Positions 1-7,890 of a stretch of 64,000 nt of DNA are shown in pieces (position 1 is the first letter of the stretch; each line of letters starts with the position of its first letter). A program made the translations under genes and the position numbers. This DNA is from Ralstonia insidiosa (GTDB lineage Bacteria; Pseudomonadota; Gammaproteobacteria; Burkholderiales; Burkholderiaceae). The stretch is taken from positions 372,001 through 436,000 of the forward strand of contig NZ_VZPV01000002.1 in NCBI RefSeq assembly GCF_008801405.1, written 5' to 3'. The notes below the pieces were generated by a model. That model saw only the letters and a program-made list of their open reading frames with translations. It was not told the origin of the DNA and made no database searches.

Positions 1-233
1 TGAACGTGGCCGAGGCCACCATGCGCCGGCGCCTCAAGCTGGAAGGCCACACCTATCAGTCCATCAAGGATGACCTGCGGCGCGACATCGCCATCAGCCA
101 GCTGCAGGACACGCGCCGGACGATTGCCGACATTGCAGTCGCCGTGGGCTTTGCAGAGCCGAGCGCATTTCACCGCGCCTTCCGCAAGTGGACGGGCATG
201 CGGCCCACGGACTACCGGCTGGCGCAGGATTGA
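1..233 (+). CDS. AraC-family transcriptional regulator, C-terminal fragment cut by window edge
   Basis: Only the last ~77 codons are present; the gene runs off the left edge, and the frame is already open at base 3. The visible part is the DNA-binding end of an AraC/XylS regulator: a first helix-turn-helix around R-R-R-L-K-L-E-G, then the second helix-turn-helix with the hallmark I-A-V-A-V-G-F-A-E-P-S-A-F-H-R-A-F-R-K-W followed by T-G-M-R-P-T-D-Y-R. This is the canonical family C-terminus, so the call is firm although the ligand domain and target are unknown. It converges with the HxlR gene, leaving one base between the two stop codons, so there is no room for a separate terminator. Confidence 0.85.
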   Translation, partial: NVAEATMRRRLKLEGHTYQSIKDDLRRDIAISQLQDTRRTIADIAVAVGFAEPSAFHRAFRKWTGMRPTDYRLAQD

Positions 234-234
234 G

Positions 235-666
235 CTAGCCCGCGGGAAACAGCACCTGAAGTAACGCACCGCTCGTCTCAGCCTCTTCCTGCGCGGCCAG
301 CTTCGCCACGCCTTCGAGCTGGTCCAGAATCGCCACCACCTGATGGCCACGTGCGCTCAGCCGGTAGACCACCGTGGGCGGAAACGCGGCAAACACCTCA
401 CGCTCGATCAGCGCACGTCCGCCCAGCGCCTTAAGCCGCGCTGAGAGCACCTTCGGTGTCACGCCCGGCAACCGGTCGAGCAGTTCGCCGTGCTGCAGCG
501 GTTGCTGCCGCAGGTGCCACAGCACCAGGGCATTCCAGCGGTGGCCCAGAAAAGCCAGCCAGTCTTCCACCGGGCAGCGCTCAGGGCGCACCGGAGACGG
601 CACATCGATCTGCGTATGGATTTCCATTTGGATAGCGTCGCGGGCGACTGTTTCACTCTCTTGCAT
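235..666 (-). CDS. HxlR-family winged-helix transcriptional regulator
   Basis: A 143-residue protein with the HxlR core: a conserved Cys (residue 31) in C-P-V-E-D-W, then L-G-H-R-W-N-A-L-V-L-W-H-L, a recognition region G-V-T-P-K-V-L-S-A-R-L-K-A-L, and a wing ending V-V-Y-R-L-S-A-R-G. Family members act as dimers and often sense reactive electrophiles or oxidants through that Cys; whether this one does is inference. The start at 666 is supported by AAAGGG six bases upstream. It is divergent from the SnoaL-like gene at 695, with only 28 bp between start codons, so the two probably share a promoter region and the regulator is likely to control that neighbour. Confidence 0.85.
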   Translation of the reverse strand: MQESETVARDAIQMEIHTQIDVPSPVRPERCPVEDWLAFLGHRWNALVLWHLRQQPLQHGELLDRLPGVTPKVLSARLKALGGRALIEREVFAAFPPTVVYRLSARGHQVVAILDQLEGVAKLAAQEEAETSGALLQVLFPAG

Positions 667-694
667 CGCAACCCTTTCACATCAAAGGACACGC

Positions 695-1084
695 ATGCAA
701 CCTGTCATGCACCCCGCCGCCATGAATGGCGCCTTTGCCCAGGCGCTCAACAGCGGAAAGCTCGAGAACCTGCTCGCCTTGTACGAAGACGATGCCCTGC
801 TGTGTACGGACGATGCGTCGCGCATTATCACCGGCAAGGCCGACATTGCGCGCACGCTGACACCGCTGCTCGACCTGCGCGGCACGATGACGTCGCGCAA
901 CGTGTATTGCCTGATCCATGGCGACATTGCGCTGCTGCGCGCGGATTGGCATATCGAAGACGATGCCGGCCACCGGATTGCCGCCGGCAGCAGCGCAGAG
1001 GTCTGCCGCCGGCAGCCAGATGGCACCTGGCGTTACCTGATCGACCATGCGGTGGGCGCCAGCCTGCCGGGCATACCCGCCTGA
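695..1084 (+). CDS. SnoaL-like / DUF4440-type small polyketide-cyclase-fold protein
   Basis: A 129-residue single-domain protein. The pattern A-F-A-Q-A-L-N-S-G-K-L-E-N-L-L-A-L-Y-E-D-D-A near the N-terminus, then I-T-G-K-A-D-I, and a C-terminal beta region with D-G-T-W-R-Y-L-I-D-H is typical of NTF2-fold SnoaL/DUF4440 proteins. Members range from isomerases to proteins of unknown role, so no reaction is assigned. The reading frame is open much further upstream (to 374), but that part is antisense to the HxlR gene and the ATG at 695 is the first sensible start. It converges with the LysR gene that ends at 1089. Confidence 0.7.
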   Translation: MQPVMHPAAMNGAFAQALNSGKLENLLALYEDDALLCTDDASRIITGKADIARTLTPLLDLRGTMTSRNVYCLIHGDIALLRADWHIEDDAGHRIAAGSSAEVCRRQPDGTWRYLIDHAVGASLPGIPA

Positions 1085-1088
1085 TACG

Positions 1089-1982
1089 TCAGACGACCGC
1101 CCCCGCGCCGCTCACCTCTCGCAGCGTCTCCAGAAACAGCTTGAGCACTGGCGACGTGTCGTCCACCCGGTAGTGCACGTACAGCGGCACGGCCGGCAGT
1201 GCGGGCTCCAGCGGTTTGAAGACCACCCCCGGCGGCGCCAGGTTGGCGGTGGACCCAGGCAGAAGCGCCACGCCAAAGCCGGCGCTTACCAGCGCCAGCA
1301 GTGTCTGCACCTCGGTCACCTGCTGGCGCACCAGCGGCGCAAACCCCGCCTGGATGCACAGATGCATCAGGTGGTCAGCAAAGCGGGAGCGCTTGGATTC
1401 GAATGCGACGAAGGGCTCGCCAGCAAAGTCGCCGAGCGCCAGGCTGGCCTGCCCCGCCAGCCGATGTGAGGCGGGCAGCGCCATCACGATCGGCTCTTGC
1501 TGCAGCAGTTCGCTGCGCACGGCGGGGTCTTCATGGCCAAGGCGGAAAATGCAGGCATCGATGCGGCGCTCCTTGAGCGCGGCCACCTGCGCGGCGGGCG
1601 TCATCTCTTTCAAGCGCCACTCCACACCGGGATAGCGCTCGCGAAACTGGCGCAACGCCTCGGGCAGCAGCCCCACCATCACCGAGCTGATCATGCCGAT
1701 TTCCAGCTCGCCCACCTGGCCACGGCCGGCCTGCCGCGTGAGATCGAGTGCGCGATTCAACTGCTCGAACACCAGCGGCGCCTGCTCCTTGAGCGTGCGA
1801 CCGGCGGCCGTCAGTTCCACGCGATGGTGGCTGCGCACGAACAGCGGCGTGCCGATCTCGTCTTCCAGCAGGCGGATCTGCTGGCTCAGCGGCGGCTGCG
1901 ACATGAACAGGCGCGCCGCTGCCCGCCCGAAGTGCAGTTCGTCGGCCAGGACCGAGAAGTAGCGCAGCAGGCGAATGTCCAT
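1089..1982 (-). CDS. LysR-family transcriptional regulator, last gene of the molybdenum hydroxylase operon
   Basis: A 297-residue LysR-type regulator. It opens with M-D-I-R-L-L-R-Y-F-S-V-L-A-D-E-L-H-F-G-R-A and has the helix-turn-helix L-F-M-S-Q-P-P-L-S-Q-Q-I; the rest is the usual co-inducer-binding domain with L-E-I-G-M-I-S-S near residue 95 and G-F-G-V-A-L-L-P-G near residue 225. I chose the ATG at 1982 because the family signature begins right there; the longer open frame upstream overlaps the hydroxylase gene. It lies 8 bp downstream of the large hydroxylase subunit on the same strand, so it is probably co-transcribed and may control that operon. Confidence 0.88.
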   Translation of the reverse strand: MDIRLLRYFSVLADELHFGRAAARLFMSQPPLSQQIRLLEDEIGTPLFVRSHHRVELTAAGRTLKEQAPLVFEQLNRALDLTRQAGRGQVGELEIGMISSVMVGLLPEALRQFRERYPGVEWRLKEMTPAAQVAALKERRIDACIFRLGHEDPAVRSELLQQEPIVMALPASHRLAGQASLALGDFAGEPFVAFESKRSRFADHLMHLCIQAGFAPLVRQQVTEVQTLLALVSAGFGVALLPGSTANLAPPGVVFKPLEPALPAVPLYVHYRVDDTSPVLKLFLETLREVSGAGAVV

Positions 1983-1990
1983 GATGTGCG

Positions 1991-4213
1991 CTATGCCTGC
2001 AGGTCGAGCTTGAACGGCGTCTCGCGCTGGCGCTTGCCGGTCAGCCGGAAGATGGCGTTGGCAATGGCGGGCGCCACCGGCGGGTTGGCCAGTTCGCCCA
2101 CGCCGCCCGGCTTGTCGCGGTTGCCGTCCACCACCACGATCTCGATGGCCGGCATGTCCGACATGCGCATCACCGGGTAGTCGTGGAAGTTGCTCTGCTG
2201 CACCGCCCCGCCCTGGATGTCGATGCGATCGAACAGTGCATGGCCCAGACCCCACATCAGGCCACCATAGAGCTGTTCTTCCACGCCGGTGCGCGAGACG
2301 GCCAAGCCGACGTCCGCCACGCAGGTGAGCTTCTCCACCACCACGCGGCCATCCTTGCGCGCCACCTGCGCCACCACGGCGATGTAGCTGTCATAGGCCT
2401 GGTGCGTGGCCACGCCCAGCGCGTGCCCGTGAGCAGTCTTTCCCCACCCGGCGCGCTGTGCGGCGGTGCGCAGCACCTCCACATGGCGTGGGCGGTCAGC
2501 CATATGGGCAACGCGAAATTCCACCGGATCGCGCTTGGCCGCCGCGGCCAGTTCGTCCATGAAGCTCTCGGTGGCGAACACGTTGGGGATAAAGCTGACA
2601 GCCCGGTACCAGCCCGTCGGGATGCCCGTTTCGTGGCGCACCCAGCCGATGTCCATGTGGTTGGCGCGGTACGGAAAATCCCACTTCGAGATGGCCTCGG
2701 TGGTGCTGTAGTCCATGCGGTCGGGGCGGTCGAAGTAGCCGGGCTCCCACTGCTCGGGGGAGGCAGGAGACACCGCGCGGATGCGCAGCGCATCCAACCT
2801 GCCCTGCGCATCGAGCGCGCCTTCAAGCTGGTGATACGTGGCCGGATGGCCGTACAGCGCGCGCATTTCGTCTTCGCGGCTGTTCATCAGCTTGATGGGC
2901 ACGCCGGCCTTCTTGGCCAGATAGCTCACCTCGAACAGCCAGTACTTGCTCTCGCGTGCGCCAAAGCTGCCGCCCGACACCATCTCGTGCAGCACCACCT
3001 TGTCGCGCGGCAGGCCGCAGATCGTCTCGGCCGCTTCCATGGCGGTGGATGGCACCTGGATGCCGCCCCAGTACTGGATCGTCCCGTCCTTCAACCAAGC
3101 GGTGATGTTGACGGGCTCCAGCGGGTTCTGCTGCTTGTAGGGCATGCGGTAGGCCGCGTTGATGCGCTTGGCGCCGTGCGCGATTGCCGCATCGGTATTG
3201 CCCGACTGGACCGTGCGCACCACGCGGGCCTTGCCGCTGGCGAGCCACGCGGCCTGGTGCGCGGCGACATGGCCGCTGTCGAAATCGGCGAAGGCGCTGT
3301 CGTCCCACTCAACCTTGAGCGCGGCGCGCCCCCTGTTTGCTGCCCAGTAGTCATCGGCCAGCACGGCCACGCCCTCCTGGTTGCCGCCCAGCACATCAGA
3401 GCGCAGCGGAATGGTGATGACCTGGCGCACGCCGCGCACCTTCAGCGTCTCGGCGCTGTCGATATGCCGCACGCGTGCACCGGGCATGGGGGCACGCTGC
3501 ACCACCGCCACCAGCATGCCGGGCAGCGAGACATCCATGCCGTAGTGGAACTGGCCGGTAGCCTTGGCCAGCGCATCGCGCTTGTGGCGCAGCTTGCCGA
3601 TGTACTTGAAATCCGCCGGGTTCTTAAGCGTGACGTTGGCAGGCGCGGGCAGGCGGCCTGCCGCGTCGGCCAGTTCGCCATAGGTGGCCTTGCGGCCATC
3701 GGCGTTGCAGATGACGGTGCCGTCCGTCGTGCTGCAATTGGCCACCGGTACGCCCCAGCGTTGCGCCGCAGCGCTCACGAGCATCGCGCGTGCCGTGGCA
3801 CCGGCTTGTCGCAGGCGCGTGTATTCGAGCGACACGCTGGTGCTGCCGCCGGTGGAATACACCTTCCAGATCGGGTGGATGTAGTCCTGGAAGAACGGAT
3901 CTTCCGGCGTGATGACGGCGATGCGCATCGGGTCCACATCCAGCTCTTCCGCCACGCAGGCGGCGAGCGCGGTTTGCGTGCCGGTGCCGGAGTCATGCTT
4001 GTGCACGACGATCTTGACCGTGTTGTCGGCCAGCACGCGCACCCAGGCGTTGGGTTCGAACTCGCCGGCAGTGGCGTCCTTGCCGGCGGCCAGCGCATCC
4101 GGCAGGCGAAAGCCAACCGCCAGCCCAGCCGTCAGCAATGCGCTCTGTTGCAGGAAACGGCGGCGCGAGGGCGCGTCGGGCATGTGTGCAAGGGGTTCAC
4201 GCGGCGCATTCAT
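1991..4213 (-). CDS. Molybdopterin-binding large subunit of a xanthine-dehydrogenase-family hydroxylase (IorB-like), Tat substrate
   Basis: A 740-residue large subunit of the isoquinoline 1-oxidoreductase type, which hydroxylates an N-heterocycle or oxidises an aldehyde with water as oxygen donor. The N-terminus carries a Tat signal, R-R-R-F-L-Q-Q-S-A near residue 17 followed by a hydrophobic stretch and an A-L-A site, as in many IorB proteins, so the mature complex is expected outside the cytoplasm. Molybdopterin-domain signatures include G-G-S-F-G-A-R-E-S, Q-N-P-L-E-P-V-N and a C-terminal G-G-V-G-E-L-A-N-P-P-V-A-P-A. The length is close to IorB (about 780), and no cytochrome domain is fused. 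The gene overlaps the 2Fe-2S subunit by 4 bases. The substrate is not recognisable from sequence. Confidence 0.88.
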   Translation of the reverse strand: MNAPREPLAHMPDAPSRRRFLQQSALLTAGLAVGFRLPDALAAGKDATAGEFEPNAWVRVLADNTVKIVVHKHDSGTGTQTALAACVAEELDVDPMRIAVITPEDPFFQDYIHPIWKVYSTGGSTSVSLEYTRLRQAGATARAMLVSAAAQRWGVPVANCSTTDGTVICNADGRKATYGELADAAGRLPAPANVTLKNPADFKYIGKLRHKRDALAKATGQFHYGMDVSLPGMLVAVVQRAPMPGARVRHIDSAETLKVRGVRQVITIPLRSDVLGGNQEGVAVLADDYWAANRGRAALKVEWDDSAFADFDSGHVAAHQAAWLASGKARVVRTVQSGNTDAAIAHGAKRINAAYRMPYKQQNPLEPVNITAWLKDGTIQYWGGIQVPSTAMEAAETICGLPRDKVVLHEMVSGGSFGARESKYWLFEVSYLAKKAGVPIKLMNSREDEMRALYGHPATYHQLEGALDAQGRLDALRIRAVSPASPEQWEPGYFDRPDRMDYSTTEAISKWDFPYRANHMDIGWVRHETGIPTGWYRAVSFIPNVFATESFMDELAAAAKRDPVEFRVAHMADRPRHVEVLRTAAQRAGWGKTAHGHALGVATHQAYDSYIAVVAQVARKDGRVVVEKLTCVADVGLAVSRTGVEEQLYGGLMWGLGHALFDRIDIQGGAVQQSNFHDYPVMRMSDMPAIEIVVVDGNRDKPGGVGELANPPVAPAIANAIFRLTGKRQRETPFKLDLQA

Positions 4214-4674
4214 GCCTTGCCTCCCTCGTCGGCGGCGCGCTTGATGGCCTTGCGGATGCGCCCGTAAGTGCCGCAGCGGCAGATGTTGCCGGCCATGGCA
4301 TTGGTGATGGCTTCATCGTTGACGGGGCTGCCAGAAGCCAGCAACGCCGCTGCCGACATGATCTGCCCCGACTGGCAGTAGCCGCACTGCGGCACGTCCT
4401 CAGCCACCCAGGCGCGCTGCAGCGGGTGCGTGCCGTCCTTGGACAGCCCTTCGATGGTGGTGATCTTGTGCCCGGCCGCGACCGAGGCGGGCGTGATGCA
4501 CGCGCGGATCGGCGCGCCATCCAGGTGGACTGTGCAAGCCCCGCAGAAGCCGCCACCGCAGCCGAATTTGGTGCCGGTCAGCTTGAGCCGGTCGCGCAAC
4601 ACCCACAGCAGGGGCATGTCAGCGTCGGCATCATCCAGCGCATGGGGGGTGCCATTGACCAGAATGTCGGTCAT
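4210..4674 (-). CDS. (2Fe-2S)-binding small subunit of the molybdenum hydroxylase (IorA-like)
   Basis: A 154-residue protein with both expected iron-sulfur sites: the plant-ferredoxin-type set G-C-G-G-G-F-C-G-A-C-T-V in the first half, and the C-terminal set C-G-Y-C-Q-S-G-Q-I-M then N-I-C-R-C-G-T-Y. Length and motif order match IorA, NicA and similar small subunits that pass electrons from the molybdenum centre. Its ATGA overlap with the large subunit shows translational coupling. It has no signal of its own, so if the complex is exported it probably travels with the Tat signal of the large subunit. No FAD-binding middle subunit is encoded nearby, as expected for this two-subunit branch. Confidence 0.9.
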   Translation of the reverse strand: MTDILVNGTPHALDDADADMPLLWVLRDRLKLTGTKFGCGGGFCGACTVHLDGAPIRACITPASVAAGHKITTIEGLSKDGTHPLQRAWVAEDVPQCGYCQSGQIMSAAALLASGSPVNDEAITNAMAGNICRCGTYGRIRKAIKRAADEGGKA

Positions 4675-4809
4675 TATTGTTTCCTCCAGAAACCGGGCCG
4701 TCTTGTGCGGCCGCTACTGGCCGCAATATGAAGCCGCGCCCCGGCACCCCGCCAGCGACGATTTCTGCCGGACCATGTAAGTCGAACTAACAGCCAGCCA
4801 ACAGCCGCC
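4675..4809. promoter_or_regulatory. Divergent promoter region, molybdenum hydroxylase / LysR
   Basis: 135 bp between two divergent start codons. On the minus side TTTCCTCC (read on plus) just before the ATG at 4674 provides a good ribosome-binding site (GGAGG on the minus strand). The arrangement is the classical LysR one, so the regulator at 4810 probably binds here. No clear T-N11-A palindrome could be fixed by eye. Confidence 0.5.
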
Positions 4810-5703
4810 ATGTACAAGCGTTATCCGTCGATCCAGTCGATGCATGCCTTCCTGCAAGCCGCCCGCACCGGCAGCTTTACCAAGGCCGCGCAGCAACTGG
4901 ACTTGACGCACAGCGCCATCAGCCAGCAGATCCGGTCTCTGGAGGAGTTCATTGGCCAACCACTGTTTGTGCGCGAGGCCGGCGGCATCGTGCTGACCGA
5001 TGCCGGCCAGCTCTTCGCCAGCATGCTCACCGACGGCTTTGGGCAGGTAGACCGGGCGCTGTCTTCCGTGCGCAACCGACGCGTGCCGCAAACGTTGATC
5101 GTCGATGTCGACAGCGAACTGGCGCAGGGCTGGCTCAACGCGCGGCTGCCGCAGTTGCTGGCAGCGCTGCCGGGGTATCAGGTGATGTTCCTGTCGACCA
5201 CGCGCGGCGAGCGGCCCTCATTCGAGCGGGTGGATGTCTCGCTGCGCTACGGCTACGGTGAGTGGGACGACTGCGAGATGGCACCGATCTGTGGTGACCA
5301 CGTCACCGCCGTGGCTGCGCCGGCCCTGCTGGAGCGACATGGTGTGCAGGCGCCGCTGGCGCCGTCGGCGGTGATGACGCTGCCGCTGCTGGGCTATACG
5401 CGGCGCTCGTGGATTCCTTGGCTGGACGCGGCCGCGCTGGAGCCGCTGGAACCCGCCGTGGTGGCCGCCTTCGACAACGCGGCCAACATGGTTGCCGCGG
5501 CTGAGGCCGGCATCGGCGTGGCACTGGTGCGCGGCCTGCTGGCTGCCGATGCACTGCAGCAAGGGCGACTCGTGCAGTTGACGGACGTGGCCATCCCGGC
5601 GCACTACAACTTGTATGCCGTCTGGCAACGCGGCCAAGGCGAACGTGCGCAGGCCGTGGTGAACGCAGTGCAGCAACTCGCACGCGACACGCTGGGCGGC
5701 TGA
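4810..5703 (+). CDS. LysR-family transcriptional regulator (GcvA-like subgroup)
   Basis: A 297-residue LysR-type regulator with the helix-turn-helix F-L-Q-A-A-R-T-G-S-F-T-K-A-A-Q-Q-L-D-L then T-H-S-A-I-S-Q-Q-I near residues 13-40, followed by a standard effector-binding domain ending A-E-A-G-I-G-V-A-L-V-R-G-L-L. The H-S-A-I-S-Q-Q-I-R-S-L-E form is typical of the GcvA-like subgroup. It is divergent from the hydroxylase operon and directly upstream of the amidohydrolase-UbiD operon in the same direction, so it is the best candidate to control one or both; a perfect 20-bp palindrome lies 34 bp after its stop codon. Confidence 0.88.
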   Translation: MYKRYPSIQSMHAFLQAARTGSFTKAAQQLDLTHSAISQQIRSLEEFIGQPLFVREAGGIVLTDAGQLFASMLTDGFGQVDRALSSVRNRRVPQTLIVDVDSELAQGWLNARLPQLLAALPGYQVMFLSTTRGERPSFERVDVSLRYGYGEWDDCEMAPICGDHVTAVAAPALLERHGVQAPLAPSAVMTLPLLGYTRRSWIPWLDAAALEPLEPAVVAAFDNAANMVAAAEAGIGVALVRGLLAADALQQGRLVQLTDVAIPAHYNLYAVWQRGQGERAQAVVNAVQQLARDTLGG

Positions 5704-5736
5704 GCCGCCGCTTTTCTCCTCCCCACTCCTCCCCCG

Positions 5737-5756
5737 CGTTGCCGATATCGGCAACG
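5737..5756. promoter_or_regulatory. Perfect 20-bp palindrome, probable operator of the catabolic operon
   Basis: CGTTGCCGATATCGGCAACG is an exact inverted repeat with no spacer, 207 bp upstream of the first amidohydrolase. No T-run follows, so a terminator is unlikely. Its symmetry and place between a regulator gene and the operon suggest a repressor or activator site. Confidence 0.55.
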
Positions 5757-5963
5757 TATCAAGACCGCCGCCAAATAGTATTGGCCGGCCCCCGGCCCCG
5801 ACTCCGATACTGCGCCCCAAGCAGCACGCATCCGGCATCAACGCGAATCAACGCGATCCGGCGAGGGGAAGGCACACGCCTAGCAAGAACGCCGCGCTGC
5901 AGGACGTGCCTGCCCTCACCGGGAAGCCATCGCGCTTCCTCCCAGTCATCAGGAGATCCAACG

Positions 5964-6875
5964 ATGATCATCGACATCAGCTGCTACCCCACCGACCTGG
6001 TGGACCTCGCGTGGTGGCACGACGGCGACCCCTTTACCGGCGAGCGCCTGCTCGAAATGATGGACGGCCCTTACATGATCAACGGCAAACCACGCCGTAT
6101 CGACAAGGCCTTCATCCAGCCACCGCAGGGCAACACCATTTATACGTGGACGGACGGCGAGCTCACGGGCCGCGAGTCCATCGACGCCTACATGGCGTAC
6201 ACCCTCAAGATGGTGCAGACGTATCCGGACCGCTTCATCGGCTGCTTCGTCTACAACCCGCGCTGTGGGGTGCAGAACGGCGTGGAAGCCATCGAGCGCT
6301 ACGTCAAGGAGCACGGCTTCAAGATGGTCCAGATGCAGGCCAACATGCACGCCTACCGGCCAGACCGCGCGCTGGACTGGGTGATGCCGGCCTTCGAGAA
6401 ATGCGCCGAGCTGGGCGTGCCCGTCAAGCTGCACACGGGTGACGGCCCTTACAGCATCCCATCGGAATGGATTCCGATGATCAAGCAGTTCCCGAACGTC
6501 GATTTCATCATGGCGCACTTCGGTGTGCAGACCGGCGGCGTGTACGTGTTCGAGCCGATGCAGTGGGCGATGGAACTGCCCAACGTGTATTGCGAATCGG
6601 GCTGGTGCCTGCAGTCGCGCATCGTTGAATTTGCCAAGGTGCTGCCCAAGCACAAGATCCTGTTTGGCACCGACACGCCCCCCAACGAGCCCGGCATGTG
6701 GCTGCGCCTGCTGGAGGTGCTGTGCATGGACCCGCCGCAGGGTCTGAACCTCGATGAAGACACGCTCGAGGATTACCTGGGCAACAACATCGCCCGCATG
6801 ATCGGCCTGGAGCCGACCCGTCCGCCCAAGACCGTGGCCGAAGCCGAAGCGCAGCTTGCGCTGGCTGCTGCCTGA
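5964..6875 (+). CDS. Amidohydrolase-2 (ACMSD-like) family protein lacking the HxH metal motif
   Basis: A 303-residue TIM-barrel protein of the amidohydrolase-2 family, which includes aminocarboxymuconate-semialdehyde, gamma-resorcylate and related decarboxylases. Downstream metal/catalytic landmarks are present: V-K-L-H-T-G-D-G near residue 155, I-M-A-H-F-G-V-Q, and F-G-T-D-T-P-P-N-E with the expected Asp. The N-terminus, however, reads M-I-I-D-I-S-C-Y-P, whereas the next gene has M-I-I-D-T-H-L-H-P: the two metal-ligand His at positions 6 and 8 are Ser and Tyr. It may be inactive, use another mechanism, or act as a partner subunit of its paralogue. AGGAG ten bases before the ATG supports the start. 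First gene of the plus-strand operon. Confidence 0.8.
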   Translation: MIIDISCYPTDLVDLAWWHDGDPFTGERLLEMMDGPYMINGKPRRIDKAFIQPPQGNTIYTWTDGELTGRESIDAYMAYTLKMVQTYPDRFIGCFVYNPRCGVQNGVEAIERYVKEHGFKMVQMQANMHAYRPDRALDWVMPAFEKCAELGVPVKLHTGDGPYSIPSEWIPMIKQFPNVDFIMAHFGVQTGGVYVFEPMQWAMELPNVYCESGWCLQSRIVEFAKVLPKHKILFGTDTPPNEPGMWLRLLEVLCMDPPQGLNLDEDTLEDYLGNNIARMIGLEPTRPPKTVAEAEAQLALAAA

Positions 6876-6903
6876 GCCACCGCAGACCGCACGGAGCGCA
6901 CAC

Positions 6904-7827
6904 ATGATTATTGATACCCATCTGCACCCGACCAACCTCGTTGACGAGGCCTGGCGCCACACCGGCACGCCCTTCAACGGCGAGCGCATGATCCAGCTGA
7001 TGGATGGCCCCTACATGATCAACGGCAAGCCGCGCCGCATCGACATGGGCTTCATCCAGCCGCCGCCGGGCAACACTGGCTACCGCGACGGCAACCGCCG
7101 TGGCCGTGAAGGCATTCGCGACTACATGTCGTACATCGCCGAGCTCACACAGAAGTACCCCGACCGCTTCATCGGCAACTTCACCTACAACCCGCGCTGG
7201 GGCCCGGAGAACGGCGCGGCGGAGCTGGAATTCCACATCAAGGAATACGGCTTCAAGATGGTCAAGCTGCACGCCAACATGCACGGCTACCGCCCCGACC
7301 GCGCGCTGGACTGGCTGCGCCCGGCCATGAAGGTCTGCGCCAAGTACAACATCGTGGTGCTGATCCACACCGGCGACGGCCCGTACACCATCCCGACGAT
7401 GTTCTACCCGATCATCCGCGAGTTCCCGATGGTGAACTTCATCATCGGCCACTTCGGGATCCAGACGGGCGGCAACTACTCGTTCGAAGCATTCTGGATG
7501 GCGATGGACACGCCTAACGTGTACTGCGAATCGGGCTGGTGCTTCCAGTCGCGCATCGTTGAGTTTGCGAAGCAACTGCCGCGCGACAAGATCGTGTTCG
7601 GCACCGATTCGCCGCCCAACGAGCCCGGCATGTGGCTGCGCGAGCTGGAGGTGCTGTGTTCGGCGCCGCCGCAAGGGCTGGGCATCGACGAGGACCACCT
7701 CGAAGACTATCTGGGCAACAACATTGCGCGGCTGGTCGGCATCGAGCCCACCAAGCCGCCCAAGGACCTGGCCGAGGCGGAACTGCGCCTGAAGTCGACC
7801 TACGTCCAGACAGCAGAAGCGGCCTGA
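6904..7827 (+). CDS. Amidohydrolase-2 (ACMSD-like) family metal-dependent hydrolase/decarboxylase
   Basis: A 307-residue paralogue of the preceding protein with the complete metal set: H-L-H at residues 6-8, a later His in V-L-I-H-T-G-D-G, I-I-G-H-F-G, and Asp in F-G-T-D-S-P-P-N-E. The two proteins align almost end to end, sharing for example the stretches M-D-G-P-Y-M-I-N-G-K-P-R-R-I-D and Y-C-E-S-G-W-C, so they arose by tandem duplication. Family members decarboxylate aromatic or heteroaromatic acids or hydrolyse lactone or amide bonds with zinc or manganese. It lies 28 bp after its paralogue, with GGAG ahead of the start, and is followed by UbiD. Confidence 0.85.
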   Translation: MIIDTHLHPTNLVDEAWRHTGTPFNGERMIQLMDGPYMINGKPRRIDMGFIQPPPGNTGYRDGNRRGREGIRDYMSYIAELTQKYPDRFIGNFTYNPRWGPENGAAELEFHIKEYGFKMVKLHANMHGYRPDRALDWLRPAMKVCAKYNIVVLIHTGDGPYTIPTMFYPIIREFPMVNFIIGHFGIQTGGNYSFEAFWMAMDTPNVYCESGWCFQSRIVEFAKQLPRDKIVFGTDSPPNEPGMWLRELEVLCSAPPQGLGIDEDHLEDYLGNNIARLVGIEPTKPPKDLAEAELRLKSTYVQTAEAA

Positions 7828-7838
7828 GCGCCGATCCC

Positions 7839-7873
7839 GCGGGCGCCGCGCCTCTGTGGCGGTCGGCGCCCGC
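7839..7873 (+). other. Intra-operon RNA hairpin between amidohydrolase and ubiD-like gene
   Basis: Perfect 10-bp arms GCGGGCGCCG and CGGCGCCCGC around a 15-nt loop, ending 17 bp before the next ATG. There is no T-run, so it is more likely an mRNA-stability or expression-balance element than a terminator. Confidence 0.45.
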
Positions 7874-7890
7874 CTCTAGCGAGGTGTGCC

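Noticed and set aside
2183..4267. Long plus-strand open frame (694 codons) opposite the molybdenum hydroxylase
   Set aside because: It is the antisense shadow of a well-identified gene; rich in His/Arg/Ala with no family motif, as expected from high-GC antisense frames.
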